Positions 23,340 to 34,400 are shown, counted from the stretch's first letter. The stretch: DNA of 64,000 nucleotides from Dendrocalamus latiflorus (GCA_017311315.1 CM029663.1:38638622-38702621), one strand, 5' to 3'. Notes: a model not told the origin generated them from the sequence alone. Translations and numbers: made by a program.

Positions 23340-24330
23340 AAAGTCCACGGACTCTAAATAAAACGTAGCGTCGAGGTCCGCCTCCGCACGCGCGAGTCTC
23401 CAGACTATAAAGGAAGTCGTAGCATCGAGGTTCACCTCCTCACGCGCCAGTCTGCGGACTCTAAATAAGACGTAGCGTCGAGGTCCGCCTCCGCACGCGC
23501 GAGTCTCCGGACTATAAAGGAAGTCGTAGCGTCGAGGTTCGCCTCCGCACGCGCCAGTCTGCGAACTGTAAATAAGACGTAGCGTCGAGGTCCGCCTCCG
23601 CACGCGCGAGTCTCCGGACTATAAAGGAAGTCGTAGCGTCGAGGTTCGCCTCCGCACGCGCCAGTCTGCGGACTCTAAATAAGACGTAGCGTCGAGGTCC
23701 GCCTCCGCACGCGCGAGTCTCCGGACTATAAAGGAAGTCGTAGCGTCGAGGTTCACCTCCGCACGCGCCAGTCTGCGAACTCTAAATAAGACGCAATGGG
23801 GGGACGCCCTCGCGCGCACCAGTCTACGGACTCTAAATGAAGTCGTAGCGTCGAGGTTCACCTCCGCACGCGCCAGTCCACGGACTCTAAATAAGACGTA
23901 GCGTCGAGGTCCACCTCCGCACGCGCGAGTCTCCGGACTATAAAGGAAGTCGTAGCGTCGAGGTTCACCTCCGCACGCGCTAGTCTGCGGACTCTAAATA
24001 AGACGTAGCGTCGAGGTCCGCCTCCGCACGCGCGAGTCTCCGGACTATAAAGGAAGTCGTAGCGTCGAGGTTCGCCTCCGCACGCGCCAGTCTGCGGACT
24101 CTAAATAAGACGTAGCGTCGAGGTCCGCCTCCGCACGCGCGAGTCTCCGGACTATAAAGGAAGTCGTAGCGTCAAGGTTCACCTCCACACGCGCCAGTCT
24201 GCGGACTCTAAATAAGACGTAGCGTCGAGGTTCGCCTCCGCACGCGCGAGTCTCCGGACTATAAAGGAAGTCGTAGCGTCGAGGTTCACCTCCGCACGCG
24301 CCAGTCTACGGACTCTAAACACGACACAGT
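23340..24330 (+). repeat. 107-bp tandem array, each unit made of two 53/54-bp halves
   Basis: CGTAGCGTCGAGGTCCGCC recurs at 23364, 23471, 23578 and 23685, a strict 107-bp period, for about nine units. Each unit alternates an A half (…GCGAGTCTCCGGACTATAAAGGAAGT) and a B half (…GCCAGTCTGCGGACTCTAAATAAGA) that are similar to each other. One irregular unit near 23790-23830 has a CGCAATGGGGGGACGCCC insert, echoed at 24320-24345. The array lies between pol and the 3' end of the antisense gene. Units stay open in some frames but code for nothing recognisable. Confidence 0.9.
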
Positions 24331-24439
24331 GGGGAATGCCCTCGCGCCTGCTAAAAGGCGGAGGTCTTCCCCTCGCACTTGGCGGCAGGTAACACCAAGA
24401 ATAAAGTGCTACTTGGTTTCATTGCAAAAGCAAGGGGCG

Positions 24440-25485
24440 TTACATGGTTACAAGCATGAGAACCAATACATCATCCCACCGCCCTACCCGACCCACAACT
24501 CTGTCTTGGCACGGTGCGGACAAACCCGTGCCGACGTCGTCGTGGTGTTGAACGACTCCTTCGAGCCACCGGAGGAGATCCCCCTCCCCATGCAGCGTCT
24601 GCTGCACGGCGACCCTCGCTGCATCTTCCCCGAAGCGGCCCCAGATCCGTTGGTGGAAGTTCTGCAGGCTAGGCCCAATGGAGCGAATGGCGTCCGACAT
24701 AACCTGTGGTTGGCCGGGAAGATCCAGTTGAGGATTCGCCAGCTCATGGGTATGTCTACACCCACGAGTGTGAAGCATGGCGAGGGCGAAGCACGCACCA
24801 AGATAGCCGCAGTGCTCGCCAAAGGTTCTGGCGCCATAAAGAGCAACGCCCGCCCCCTCCTCGATCAACCCGAGTGTCTCCGACAGGTCCTCCGGCCCGT
24901 GCATAGTGTCCGGCACTCTGACGCACAGGTCTCGGAGGGCCTGGTTCAGAGACTCCATGGCCCGCCACGCCGACGTGGATGCATTTTCCAAGACGCGGCT
25001 ATTCCCTGCAGCAGACTCCGCCAGTTGGGCTTTCTCCCCTTCTAGGACGGCGATCTGCTGCAGGAAGGCGGCGCGCTCCTCAGCCGTGGCGCACTTGGCT
25101 TCTGTGGCTTCGAGTTGTGCGGCCGCCATGGCGCCCTCCAGCGCGCGAAGCTCTTCATCCTTCGCCGCGAAAGCATTGTTTGCCTCGCGAAGGCTGACTT
25201 CCAGAACCCTCCGCTCCCGAACACGGGCCTCGTCAAAGGCCCGGCTGAGGGCAAGCGTCTGGCAAAAACAACAAGTCAGTAGGCGCCCAGCCGTACCTTA
25301 CAAGCTGAAGCGCACATATTTACCCTCATCTCGGAGGCCTGCAGCGCGAGCGCTAGGAGTTCCCCCTCGCACGACGATAACATCTCTCGGTCAATGCCGT
25401 TGTCGGCACGCTCTGCGGCTGCGGTGAGGACGCGAAGTGTCTCCAGGCGAGGGAGGAAGTCCGAGCGAGCGAGCCCCAGCCCCAA
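24440..25485 (-). CDS. Antisense gene of E4, C-terminal coiled-coil part, with one intron
   Basis: On the minus strand, a frame open from 25485 reaches a donor (AGG|GTAAAT, exon end 25324). An acceptor (TTTTGCCAG, 25259-25260) then leads into a frame that continues to the stop at 24440. The frames join in phase over a 65-bp intron. The joined product is Ala/Glu/Leu-rich with clear heptad character (about 110 residues: ALALQASEMR…REANNAFAAKDEELRALEG…QLEATEAKCATAEERAAFLQ), followed by a globular C-terminus with a conserved-looking GPEDLSETLGLIEEGAGVAL segment. This is the arrangement found in antisense ORFs of Tat/Grande-type plant elements. Its role in the element is unknown. A second intron probably links it to the upstream exon at 26190-27167. 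Confidence 0.65.
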
Positions 25486-26189
25486 CGCGCAGGATTTACC
25501 GAGGCCGCGGCCACATCAACAGCAACGGACACCTGCGGGGCACCCTGCACAAGGCTTTGGACTTCGCGCACACCTCCGTTGCTCGATCCTTCGCCACGTC
25601 CGGGAGACTTTGTCTCGCCTGATGTTGGCAGAATGAGCGAGCAGATCGGAGAGAGTCTCGCGAAGTCATGTGAAGAGAGGGACTCACGCCTACCTCCTAC
25701 GCCTCTCGTCACGGTAGGAAGTGGCGCCGGTTCGACTGCCAAGTGGGAGGCGGGCGCCTCGGTGGTCGGCGAGGAGGTCTTCTCGGCCGCGCCAGACGCC
25801 GTAATCCCGCGACAAGGCCCCGCAACGGCGTATCGACCCCTCGCTGGCGGCGGGGACTGCGTCCGAGGGCATTTCGCCTGCGACGGCACAAGCGAGTCTT
25901 CCGCGGCAACACCAGCTACGGTTCCCGTCGCCCCCATGGTTTCCTCGGTAGGGGGTGCGCCCGCGCCGGCCGCTGCGGTTGATAATGCACCATCAACCGT
26001 GGTTTTCTCGCCGGGAACGGTGCTCCCCCCCCCCCGGGTTGGCGAGTTCCAACTTGACGATGGCCGCGAGCACGGGTTCGCTGGCGTCGGCAGAGGGTGT
26101 CGGGGGACTCGAGGCGGCGCGCTCCTCCGAGAAGCGCCGCAACTGCGCGCTCCGCGTCTTCTAGCCGAGCCACTGCGCAGAAGATCACG

Positions 26190-27167
26190 TCAGTCAGGCG
26201 GAGACCAAACAGATACAATGGCGAGCGTACAACGTGCTGGGCGACTTACAAGGAGCGGAAGGTGGAAGCAGGCGAGATACGGATGGGCTGAACCCGTCCT
26301 CGCGGGGGCCATCCTGTCCAACATACTTCCCCCGGGAGGAGAGGAGAGTGGCGCCACCCCATACATTGTGAACTCCTCGGCTAGGTCGCGCAGGCTCATT
26401 CGACGGGCGACACCGACAAGACTCTGTAGCCTTTGCGTATCGTCAATCTCCGCCTTCAGACTCGGCGTACTGTTAAGCGAGATCGGCCCACCTCGGCAGT
26501 GCATTCCGCTCTTGTCGGTCACGGTGTAGTAGAACCACTGCCGAGTCCAGCCGGACTCCCATTGCCTCGGCGAGGCTGGCGCGGGGAACAACGTCGCGCA
26601 CGACGCCCGAAGCACGAAGTCCACACCACCGAAGTTGGACACCGCCCCGTCAACTTTTCTGGGTCGACAGCGTGCGTCGTGCAGTGTGGCGAATAAGCTC
26701 GCGCTGGGACGCCGCCTCTCTGTCCGCATCGCCCACGTGAAGACAGCTAGGCGGAGTATTGCGTGGGGCGTCAGTTGGGCTAGCTCCAACTTGTAGGCCC
26801 ACAGGACTTCGCCCACGAACAACATGGACGGCATTCGAAGACCGGCGTCGAAGAACGCGACAAAAACAATCGCCTCCATGGCCCGGGGCTTCGGCTCTGC
26901 CTCGTCCCGACGAGGTAGGCGAGCCCCATCGCGATCCGCGATCTTCCCCTCCTCCACGAGTCGCTGCAGCGTCCCTTCGGTCACGCGGCTCCTCCCCAAC
27001 ACACGGGAACAGCAGCCTCCCGAGTGCTCCATGGCGTCCCACCACTTGTTGGCGCGCGAGCTCCCCCGCAGCACCAGCTCGTACTCCCGGGAAGAATGGG
27101 ACATCTCGCCCTGGCTAGGCAAGCAACCGCTGCGGGGAGGGGGGGTGGCATCGTCATGGCTAGCCAT
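26190..27167 (-). CDS. Antisense gene of E4, N-terminal exon (plant 'putative gypsy type transposon' domain)
   Basis: The minus-strand frame is open from 27209; the ATG at 27167 (MASHDDATPP) is preferred because a TATA box lies about 125 bases upstream. Residues about 90-150 contain AIVFVAFFDAGLRMPSMLF and LELAQLTPHAILRLAVFTWA, the hallmark of Pfam Transposase_28 ('putative gypsy type transposon', PF04195). Despite the name, this family is not a proven transposase; it occurs in extra ORFs of plant gypsy elements. The open frame ends at 26190, probably after reading into an intron; Pro/Ala-rich coding between 25500 and 26190 then leads to the coiled-coil part. Confidence 0.65.
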   Translation of the reverse strand: MASHDDATPPPRSGCLPSQGEMSHSSREYELVLRGSSRANKWWDAMEHSGGCCSRVLGRSRVTEGTLQRLVEEGKIADRDGARLPRRDEAEPKPRAMEAIVFVAFFDAGLRMPSMLFVGEVLWAYKLELAQLTPHAILRLAVFTWAMRTERRRPSASLFATLHDARCRPRKVDGAVSNFGGVDFVLRASCATLFPAPASPRQWESGWTRQWFYYTVTDKSGMHCRGGPISLNSTPSLKAEIDDTQRLQSLVGVARRMSLRDLAEEFTMYGVAPLSSPPGGSMLDRMAPARTGSAHPYLACFHLPLLVSRPARCTLAIVSVWSPPD

Positions 27168-27291
27168 CGCTCTTCGCGACCAGGGAGGAAGAAGCAGGGA
27201 AAGGAGCAACTGGCGTTACAGTTAGCACGGGCGGAAGCAAAGCGGCAGATCACAAAAAAAACAAGGGTGCTTCCGCCTCAACGCTGGCACC

Positions 27292-27299
27292 TTATAAAG
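27292..27299 (-). promoter_or_regulatory. TATA box of the antisense gene in E4
   Basis: The minus strand reads CCTTTATAAGG in a GC-rich region, about 125 bases before the ATG at 27167. It is the only good TATA motif near the start of the antisense gene, so the gene probably has its own promoter pointing against gag-pol. Confidence 0.5.
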
Positions 27300-27689
27300 G
27301 CCGCTCGCCTCTCATGTGGCTCGAAGCGCAGACAGATCAAACTTGCAGCGATTCGGCTGCCCACGATTTGGAAAGAAGAACCGCCGGGGCTTAGAGGGCC
27401 ATGCCCGGTAGGTGACCAAACAGCGCACAACGCCTCCACGCCCTCAACACGCGTCCAACTTCCCTGGGGAAGAGGCGAACGGCCGCGGTCACGCAACCGC
27501 TCACATCCCACGACGCACCTGTCGCGAGTCGCCGCGTGTCCCACACACAGGATGGCAGACTGCATGACGCGACAGCCTGGCCTCTGCCAGGCCAGGTGTC
27601 GGCGTGATTCCAGCCGCCATTAAAAGCGCACTACCAGACCGCAAGGCCACAACAGCCTCCAATCTTAGCGCGAGGGCAGAGCGCGCGCG

Positions 27690-28310
27690 CGCATCTACTT
27701 CGAGCTAGGCGCCAGCCTCCGCTGCCACCCGTTCGAAGGGTAGGGGACGGAGCACGCGCGCGTCTACTTTGAGCCAGGCGCCAGCCTCCGCTGCCACCCG
27801 TTCGAAGGGTAGGGGACGGAGCGCGCGCGCGTCTACTTTGAGCCAGGCGCCAGCCTCCGCTGCCACCCGTTCGAAGAGTAGGGGACGGAGCGCGCGTGCG
27901 TCTACTTCGAACCAGGCGCCAGCCTCCGCTGCCACCCGTTCAAGGGTAGGGGACGGAGCGCGCGCGCCTCTGCTTCGACTTAGGCGCCAGCCTCCGCTGC
28001 CACCCGTTCGAAGGGTAGGGGACGGAGCGCGCGCGTCTACTTCGAACCAGGCGCCAGCCTCCGCTGCCACCCGTTCGAAAGGTAGGGGACGGAGCGCGCG
28101 CGCCTCTACTTCGACTTAGGCGCCAGCCTCCGCTGCCACCCGTTCGCAGGGTAGGGGACGGAGCGCTCGCGCGTCTACTTCGACCTAGCCGCCAGCCTCC
28201 GCTGCCACCCGTTCGAAGGGTAGGGGACGGAGCGCACGCGCGTCTACTTCGATTAGGCGCCAGCCTCCGCTGCCACCCGTTCGGAGCGTAGGGGACGGAG
28301 CGCGCGCGCG
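27690..28310 (+). repeat. 69-bp tandem array near the 3' end of E4
   Basis: GCCAGCCTCCGCTGCCACCC recurs at 27711, 27780, 27849 and 27918, a 69-bp period, for about nine units; later units vary by a few bases. Because 69 is 23 codons, several frames on both strands stay open as repeat peptides. It lies between the antisense promoter and the 3' LTR, the position where Tat-group elements often carry tandem repeats. Confidence 0.9.
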
Positions 28311-28468
28311 TCGCGCCTCCGCTGTGCTTCGACATCACCTTCCATCCCACACCTCGAGCTCCCCAACCGCAAGTTTAGAGAAATTCACAGGCCGCAGGGG
28401 ACGGAGGGGGCCAAAGGACTCGGCGACATGGCTTCGGCCCTGTGAAGCCCTTCACCATGAGAGGCTCC

Positions 28469-28703
28469 TGTTGTAGGGGTGGCCCCCACCTAAGCCCAGC
28501 AGGCCTATTAGGAGGTTATAAGAACCAGAGTAACATGAGTAATGACTCAAATGCCCCTAAGGGGGATGTACGGATGAAAGGGCATAGTTGTAAAAGTATA
28601 CTCCATATGAATATATATATCAGGATGAGGGGGAGGGTGAGGCAGAACACTCCCACCTCTCCACTACCATCTCTCTCTCTCTGTTTGGCCTGTAGCTACA
28701 ACA
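28469..28703 (+). repeat. 3' LTR of E4
   Basis: It runs from TGTTGTAGGGG to GCTACAACA, followed by the TSD ATCGT. No strong purine tract precedes it; the nearest purine-rich run (GGGGACGGAGGGGG) is about 70 bases upstream. Confidence 0.95.
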
Positions 28704-28708
28704 ATCGT

Positions 28709-30715
28709 TGACTTTATTCATGCATGGTAGTCGTAGGAGCATTGCTACTTCTTCTAATGGATTAACATCCCAGATAAGTACAACAAGGCATTCATCTAGC
28801 ATAAATACATGCTAAACTACACAATTACACCTAAGGCCTTTACCCGTTGGAAACCTTACTCAACTGGGAGCGGGGAAGACAAGAGAAAGAAATTGATGGT
28901 CCCTGCTGCACCCAAGTAATAGGACAAGCCCACGCGAGTCCTTATAACAGCCACAAGGAGACATGTGCCAAGGCCCATGTCGAGCACAAGGGAAAGGCAC
29001 CGATGGTCCTTGATACCCCTACTGCACCGACCATTATTCTGCGCAAGGACATGCCCAAAGAAGACCTTATAGCCTAGTACTGGGAGGCTCGCGCCCGTAG
29101 GGGGGAGTAGGATGCATGTCCGCAAACCTGACTGGATTTTTGTCTGTCAAGTATTTTCCTTTTGAAAAGACATGTGTTGTATCATAGTTGTAGTTCGGGT
29201 CGAAGGTTCGTGCATATGGTCATTTGTACTGTAGGAATAACCAGACAAACATATGCATCTAACAAACTCTACATGCCATATAATTCAGACATTCATTGTC
29301 AAGTATTATGCCATGCTTGCAATTTTATCTTCATTGCTCCATTCTTGTCTCCCTCAAATCGAAGCTTATAAAATATTAATAATACGTCCAATATGTGTCA
29401 AATAATATAAAAAACGTAGCTAATTTCGGTAGTGCTAATTTTCTATATCTTGTAAACCATGTAATCATGCGTCCAATATGTGTCTCCACTAGTCTCAAAT
29501 ATATGAACATTATAATTGTCCAAAAACCAAACAAATAAAACATGAAAATTTAAGAAATAATAATTTGTGGAAAATTTAGAAAACAATAATCTGGGCTAGT
29601 CGCTCCACGGACGTGTGACTAGGCCCAGTTGCATTGTGCAGGTGTGACTAGGCCGCAGCTAAGCTCAGTTGCCCACCTAGCGCGCGATTGGCCCTAATGG
29701 CGCGATGAGCGCGTGACTGGGACCGACACATCACTAGTCACTCGTACATGTCGCGACTCGGCCCAGCCACCTTGTGCGTGGGTGACTGAGGTTTATTTCT
29801 GTAAAAAAAACAATGTTTATTTCTATAAAATTTATGAAAAAATTGTTTATTTAAAAAAATTTCTACCGGCCACTGGGTAGTGGTGCTCCGAACAACCTAC
29901 AAATGTAGGATCTAATGCCTTTTGTTATCTTTTAGATTTAGGATTTAGGATCTATTTGAAACACGAGAATTGCATAAGACTGTCTCAGGATTTTCACAGG
30001 AAATTCAATTCACGTAGAATTCGAAAAAATTCATGCATTTGGAATGGAGCCTTAATTTTCTGTTGATCTTCATCTATATGTACCTAATTAATGATTTGAT
30101 ATTTTCCATGATGTCGATTTAAAAGCAACTGTTAAAAACTTACGGGCTAGTGATATTGTGATAACATTCCTATATGATCATAACATATTATAAAGTACAT
30201 GCAATTATGCAAGAGATTCAATTAATCGACTACGTCGAATAGTAATCTAGTCCGCCTTACATAGAGCATCACTGACTCACACTTGTGTTGCTCATCTACA
30301 TACACAACTGGACCATGACTTAGAATACTAAGTTACTGAAACATCCAGGTACAGAAAAGTTTGATGTTTCAGACATGGATAGTGTAGAAGGCATAACTTT
30401 ACCTGCCGATTGAATTCTAATGTATTTACGAAATCCAATAATATTACAATATTATAAAAGTATTTTTTGAGACATGCTTTTACATGGCTGATCGAATATT
30501 TATTCGATCGAATTTAAAACAGTTTGAGTGCACGTGTTCTAAAACGTCAGTTTCTTTTTCATTTTTGACTGGAGGAGATTTTGTTGCCTAGCGGCTCTAC
30601 GAAGGAAACCAAGTATCCAAGTTGTACACTCCATTAAAAACGCTCCAGTCGTTGGGAGGCGGCAAAAAAAAAGATTATTAAGCTATGGCGCATCATCCCC
30701 AGCTACCTGTCTTAA
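28709..30715. other. Intergenic stretch between E4 and the MATE gene
   Basis: The sequence before the E4 insertion resumes here. No convincing gene is present; short ORFs (for example 28847-29077) have no recognisable features. From about 29400 it is AT-rich. A half-MITE-like piece is visible near 29935-30055 without a matching second end. Confidence 0.5.
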
Positions 30716-30965
30716 GGTGGTGTTTATTTGGACTTTTTTAATGACTTATAATTACAAATACTGTAGCTGACTAAAAAACACTGTAGCTGACAGAGGCTTA
30801 TTTAGTATAATTAAATTTAAAAAAAATAAAAAAAATAAAAAGTATGTTAGCCTATTACATATAATACAAATAAATACGGGAAAAAAAGAACCGGCAAAAA
30901 AGCTCAACAAAAAATCAAAAGTTCAGAAAAAACGAAATTTATAAATAATAAAAAATAAAAAAAAC
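30716..30965 (+). repeat. Dispersed AT-rich repeat abutting the MATE 5' end
   Basis: It shares an ordered set of blocks with 47440-47625 in intron 6: TATTTGG…, a CTGTAGCT/CTATAGCT block, AATTAAATTT followed by long A runs, GCAAAAAAGC, and a CGAAATT end. It is a dispersed repeat of unknown class, and the putative core promoter of the MATE gene lies in its right edge. Confidence 0.5.
30940..30947 (+). promoter_or_regulatory. Candidate TATA box of the MATE gene
   Basis: TATAAATA lies about 160 bases before the ATG at 31108. It is followed by a C-rich leader (from about 30988) typical of a grass 5' UTR. The surrounding AT-rich repeat makes chance matches likely. Confidence 0.35.
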
Positions 30966-31107
30966 TAAAAACTAAAACCAAAACGACTGCACCGCATTCC
31001 TCAGTTTCCAATCCATTTCCACACCCTCCTCCGTCCCCACCAAAGCCTTGGCTGCTTCCCTTGTACCCTCGCGCGGCCAATCCGTGTCAGACCGGGCGCG
31101 GGGATTC

Positions 31108-31422
31108 ATGGGCTCTTCCTCCGAGGCGCCGCTGCTGCTCACGAGGGGGAGCAACAAGGAAGAGGAGTACGAGGTGGTGGAGGCGGGGAGTAGGCGGTGG
31201 TGGCGGCGGTTATGCTGCTGCCGTGGTGAGGGATGGTGGAGGGAGGTGACGGAGGAAGCCGGGCGGCTGGCGGCGCTGGCGGCGCCGATGATCGCCGTGG
31301 CGCTGCTGCAGCTTATGATGGAGCTCATCTCGACCGTCATGGTGGGGCACCTCGGCGAGGTCGCGCTCGCCGGCGCCGCCATTGCCACCTCCCTCACCAA
31401 CGTCTCCGGCTTCAGCGTCCTC
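31108..31422 (+). CDS. MATE gene exon 1
   Basis: It encodes residues 1-105: an acidic and then Arg/Cys/Trp-rich cytosolic N-terminus, the first helix (about 52-78) and the start of the second. It is strongly GC-rich, as usual for the first exons of grass genes. The donor is CTC|GTGAGC, phase 0. Confidence 0.9.
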
Positions 31423-34400
31423 GTGAGCTAGCCTAACAACCCTACTACTTTTCTTTTGTTTACTTTTTGCGTAAGGCTCGGGATCGTATTGGTGCGTCGT
31501 TGTGGTTAACTTCTTGCCTGCGTCGTCATGAGAGACACCGCCGTTTAGGAGTAGTTACTTGTTTTGATTGGAGCTTGTTCTCGTTGCTGGCAGTGTATTG
31601 TGGTTCTCGCGCCCACGCGGTGCTCGTGGGAATGCTCCGCCGTGTTGGCGTACTCCGGCAGGTTGATGACCGCAAGTGAAATTCATACTAATCAATGACG
31701 TCAAAAAGGCCCTAATCAAAAGAGACGCAAAAAGTGATGACCAATTAGTCAATTACATATGAGAGCTCTTAATTTTAGTGCTCTCTCTCTCTCTCTTTTT
31801 TTTTGCATTATTGACTCGCCTTAGGTAGCACCTTCTGTTAATGTGTGCTTTGGGCTTCAGTTTTGGACTGGGTGCTTGACTGCTTGCACTTCTATTATGA
31901 CGCAACTATCTTTGTCCGTCTCAGTTGCTCACTGAAGGGTGACTAATAAAATGAAAAGTAAAATGCTTGGCGGGTTTTGCCTTGAGTCAACTGGGTCACG
32001 GTATTATCAAAAATACATGTTTAGGTTACTAATATGCATTTAGTGGTTCATTAGCCAGCCAGTCACAAGTGAATACCGGTGTTAATGGGTTGGGTTCATA
32101 TACGTTAAATGAGTTAGGGTTTTGATTGGATTGACTTTGGTTGGGTGAAAATAGGTTGAAAGAATGAATGAGTTGAGTCACGTTGGGTTATCTCATAAAA
32201 AGGGTTAGGTGGGGTTAGAATGTGTTCTAAAATTTTGGATTGAATCTGAGTTAAAAACGGGTTCAACATGTGGTGTTGCAATATAGCTCACCCGCGGGTT
32301 GGCTCTACTCATAAGGTCTATCTGGTCATCTAGGCCTAATAATTTGTACAAAGTAGCATCCCTATATTTAAAATCATCTATAGTAAATTTAAAGAAATTT
32401 CATGAAAATTTTATAGTGTGAACGCGAATTATAAATTTTAAATATCGAACTTTTTTAAAAGTTTCCTATAAAAATTTGTTGGTCCCATGTATGCGTCTAC
32501 GCCTAACAATTTGCACAAAGTAGTGTTCTATACCTTAAATCATCTATAGTAAATTATAGGTAATTTTGTGAAACTTTTATAGTGTGAACGCGAGTTAAAA
32601 ATTCCAAATACCGAACCTTTTCAAAACAATTTATAAAAGCCTGTTAGTTCCACCTATATCCTATACCTAATAATCTGTACAAAGTACTGTCCCTAAATCC
32701 GAAATCATATGTGGTAAACTTCAAGAAATTTCGTAACATTTTTATGGTGTGAAGGCGAGTTATAAATTTTAAATACCGAATTTTTCCAAAATTTTCCTAT
32801 AAAAGTTTATTAGTCCCACCTATATGTCTGGGCCTAACAATTTGCACAAAGTAGCATTTCTATACCCTAAATCATCTATAGTAAATTCTAGGCAGTTTTG
32901 TGAAACTTTTATAGTGTGAACGCGAGTTTAAAATTTTAAATACCGTATCTTTTCAAAAAAAAATCTATAAAAACCTATTAGTTCTACATGTGTGACTGGG
33001 CTTAATAATTTGCACAAAGTAGTGTCTTTATACTTGAAATTATCTATAATAAATTTCATAAAATTTCATGAAACTTTTATGGTGTGAACACTAGTTATAA
33101 ATTTTAAATACCGAACTTTCTAAAAAAATTTGTTAGTTCGACCTATGTACGTAGGCCTAATAATTTGTACAAGTAGCGCCTGTATACCCAAAATCATCTA
33201 TGGTAAATTTAGAAAATTTCGTGGAACTTTTATGATGTGAACGCGAGTTAGAAATTCTAAATCCCGAACATTTTCAAATATTTTCTATAAATACACTTGC
33301 ACTTGTGTGTAATAGATTAGTGAAGAGTGGGTAACGGATTTGAAATAAGTTGAAAATAGTTTCAACCCATTTCAACTATTCAGGTTGGGTTGGGTGAAAA
33401 TACCATATGAGTTAGGTTAGATTAGGTTATAGAAAATGTTCTTTGGATTAGGTTTTTTTAAGTAAGGATTGAGTTAGTTATAGAAAATGTTCTTTGGATT
33501 AGGTTTTTTAAGTAAGGATTGAGTTAGTTGTAGGTTAAGTTTTAACCCATTACCCCGCAAGTGAATACACATGCGTCCCCCGCACAGCCCCTATGAGAAA
33601 CACGTCATACACGTGTCCACACCAACTTTTAAAAAAACTCACTCCTTTTTCTCTTCCCTTCCAAGGATGGTGGGTGGTGGCCAGCACCATCACGCCGTCG
33701 TCCACCCAAAACAGCCACCGCCTCTCGCCTAAGCTGCGCACTGCCATTGTCGCCCAGTCACCCAGTGCCAGAGCTCCACACTGCCAGGCACTACACCGAG
33801 TTCGCCTGAGCTCGCCATTGTTGCCGCCTAGCCCTCTAGCTCCCCCATCTCCGCTCTCCTCGCCTCGTAGAGCCTCTCGTGCAACTCTGGAGGAGGTCCT
33901 TCAAGAATCCGCACCGGCGGGAGCTTCTGGATGGAGGAGGATACGGATGAAGTGGTGGACATGGACAATGACAAGCGCGACGCCGCCTCGACGGACTCGG
34001 TGCCGAGGAAGAAGCCCCAATCCTGCTCGGCGTCGAGGCGGCATGGTGTCATCATATAGTGGTGCACCGGTGGGGCAGGAGGTCGGAGATGGAGCATGGC
34101 GGTGTAGGAGGCCGGCGGCCCCTCTTATTCCCCCATGTGGCGCACCCCTTCCGCCACAGCTCACTGCGGTTGCGCAGGTTGGCCCCCGACTTCACCTCCT
34201 CGCCACCATGCAAAATTGGGGCTTCTCTCTTCCTTTCTTCCTACCCCTCCTCTCTGCAGGTGGTCTCATCCACGAGTACATCGTGCTTGTCGGCGGAGAA
34301 AGAGAGGGGGCTAGGGATTGGGGGGACACAAATGAGAATTGCCTAGGTTTTTTTTTAAAAAAAAATTGCCACTAACATGCACTGCCATGTGTGCCATTGT

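Larger units (their letters stand above)
17447..28703 (+). mobile_element. E4: Ty3/gypsy Tat-type LTR retrotransposon, nearly complete
   Basis: It is flanked by the perfect 5-bp duplication ATCGT (17442-17446 and 28704-28708). The 235-bp LTRs differ by four transitions plus two microsatellite length changes, about 1.7%, so the insertion is young. Order inside: PBS, gag-pol with dual RNase H, a 107-bp tandem array, an antisense gene, a 69-bp tandem array, 3' LTR. Dual RNase H plus an antisense extra gene is known for the Tat/Grande group of plant gypsy elements. The total is 11,257 bp. The interior is GC-rich, in strong contrast to its surroundings. No envelope-like ORF was found. Confidence 0.95.

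Noticed and set aside
23289..23861. Arg-rich repeat peptides across the 107-bp array
   Set aside because: They arise from the tandem DNA units; the frame is lost at irregular units and nothing suggests translation.
23340..24330. Regular repeats that might be taken for a CRISPR array
   Set aside because: Units are contiguous, without unique spacers, and lie inside a plant retrotransposon.
23222..24440. Possible envelope-like ORF between pol and the antisense gene
   Set aside because: No membrane-spanning or signal-peptide frame exists there; the space is the tandem array.
27705..28350. Open frames on both strands in the 69-bp array, possibly a repeat protein
   Set aside because: Open frames on both strands follow from a triplet period with no stop in the unit; there is no start context or domain.
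31048..31107. A longer N-terminus for the MATE protein starting before 31108
   Set aside because: The upstream in-frame extension has no ATG; ATG 31108 is the first in frame and gives a typical MATE N-terminus.
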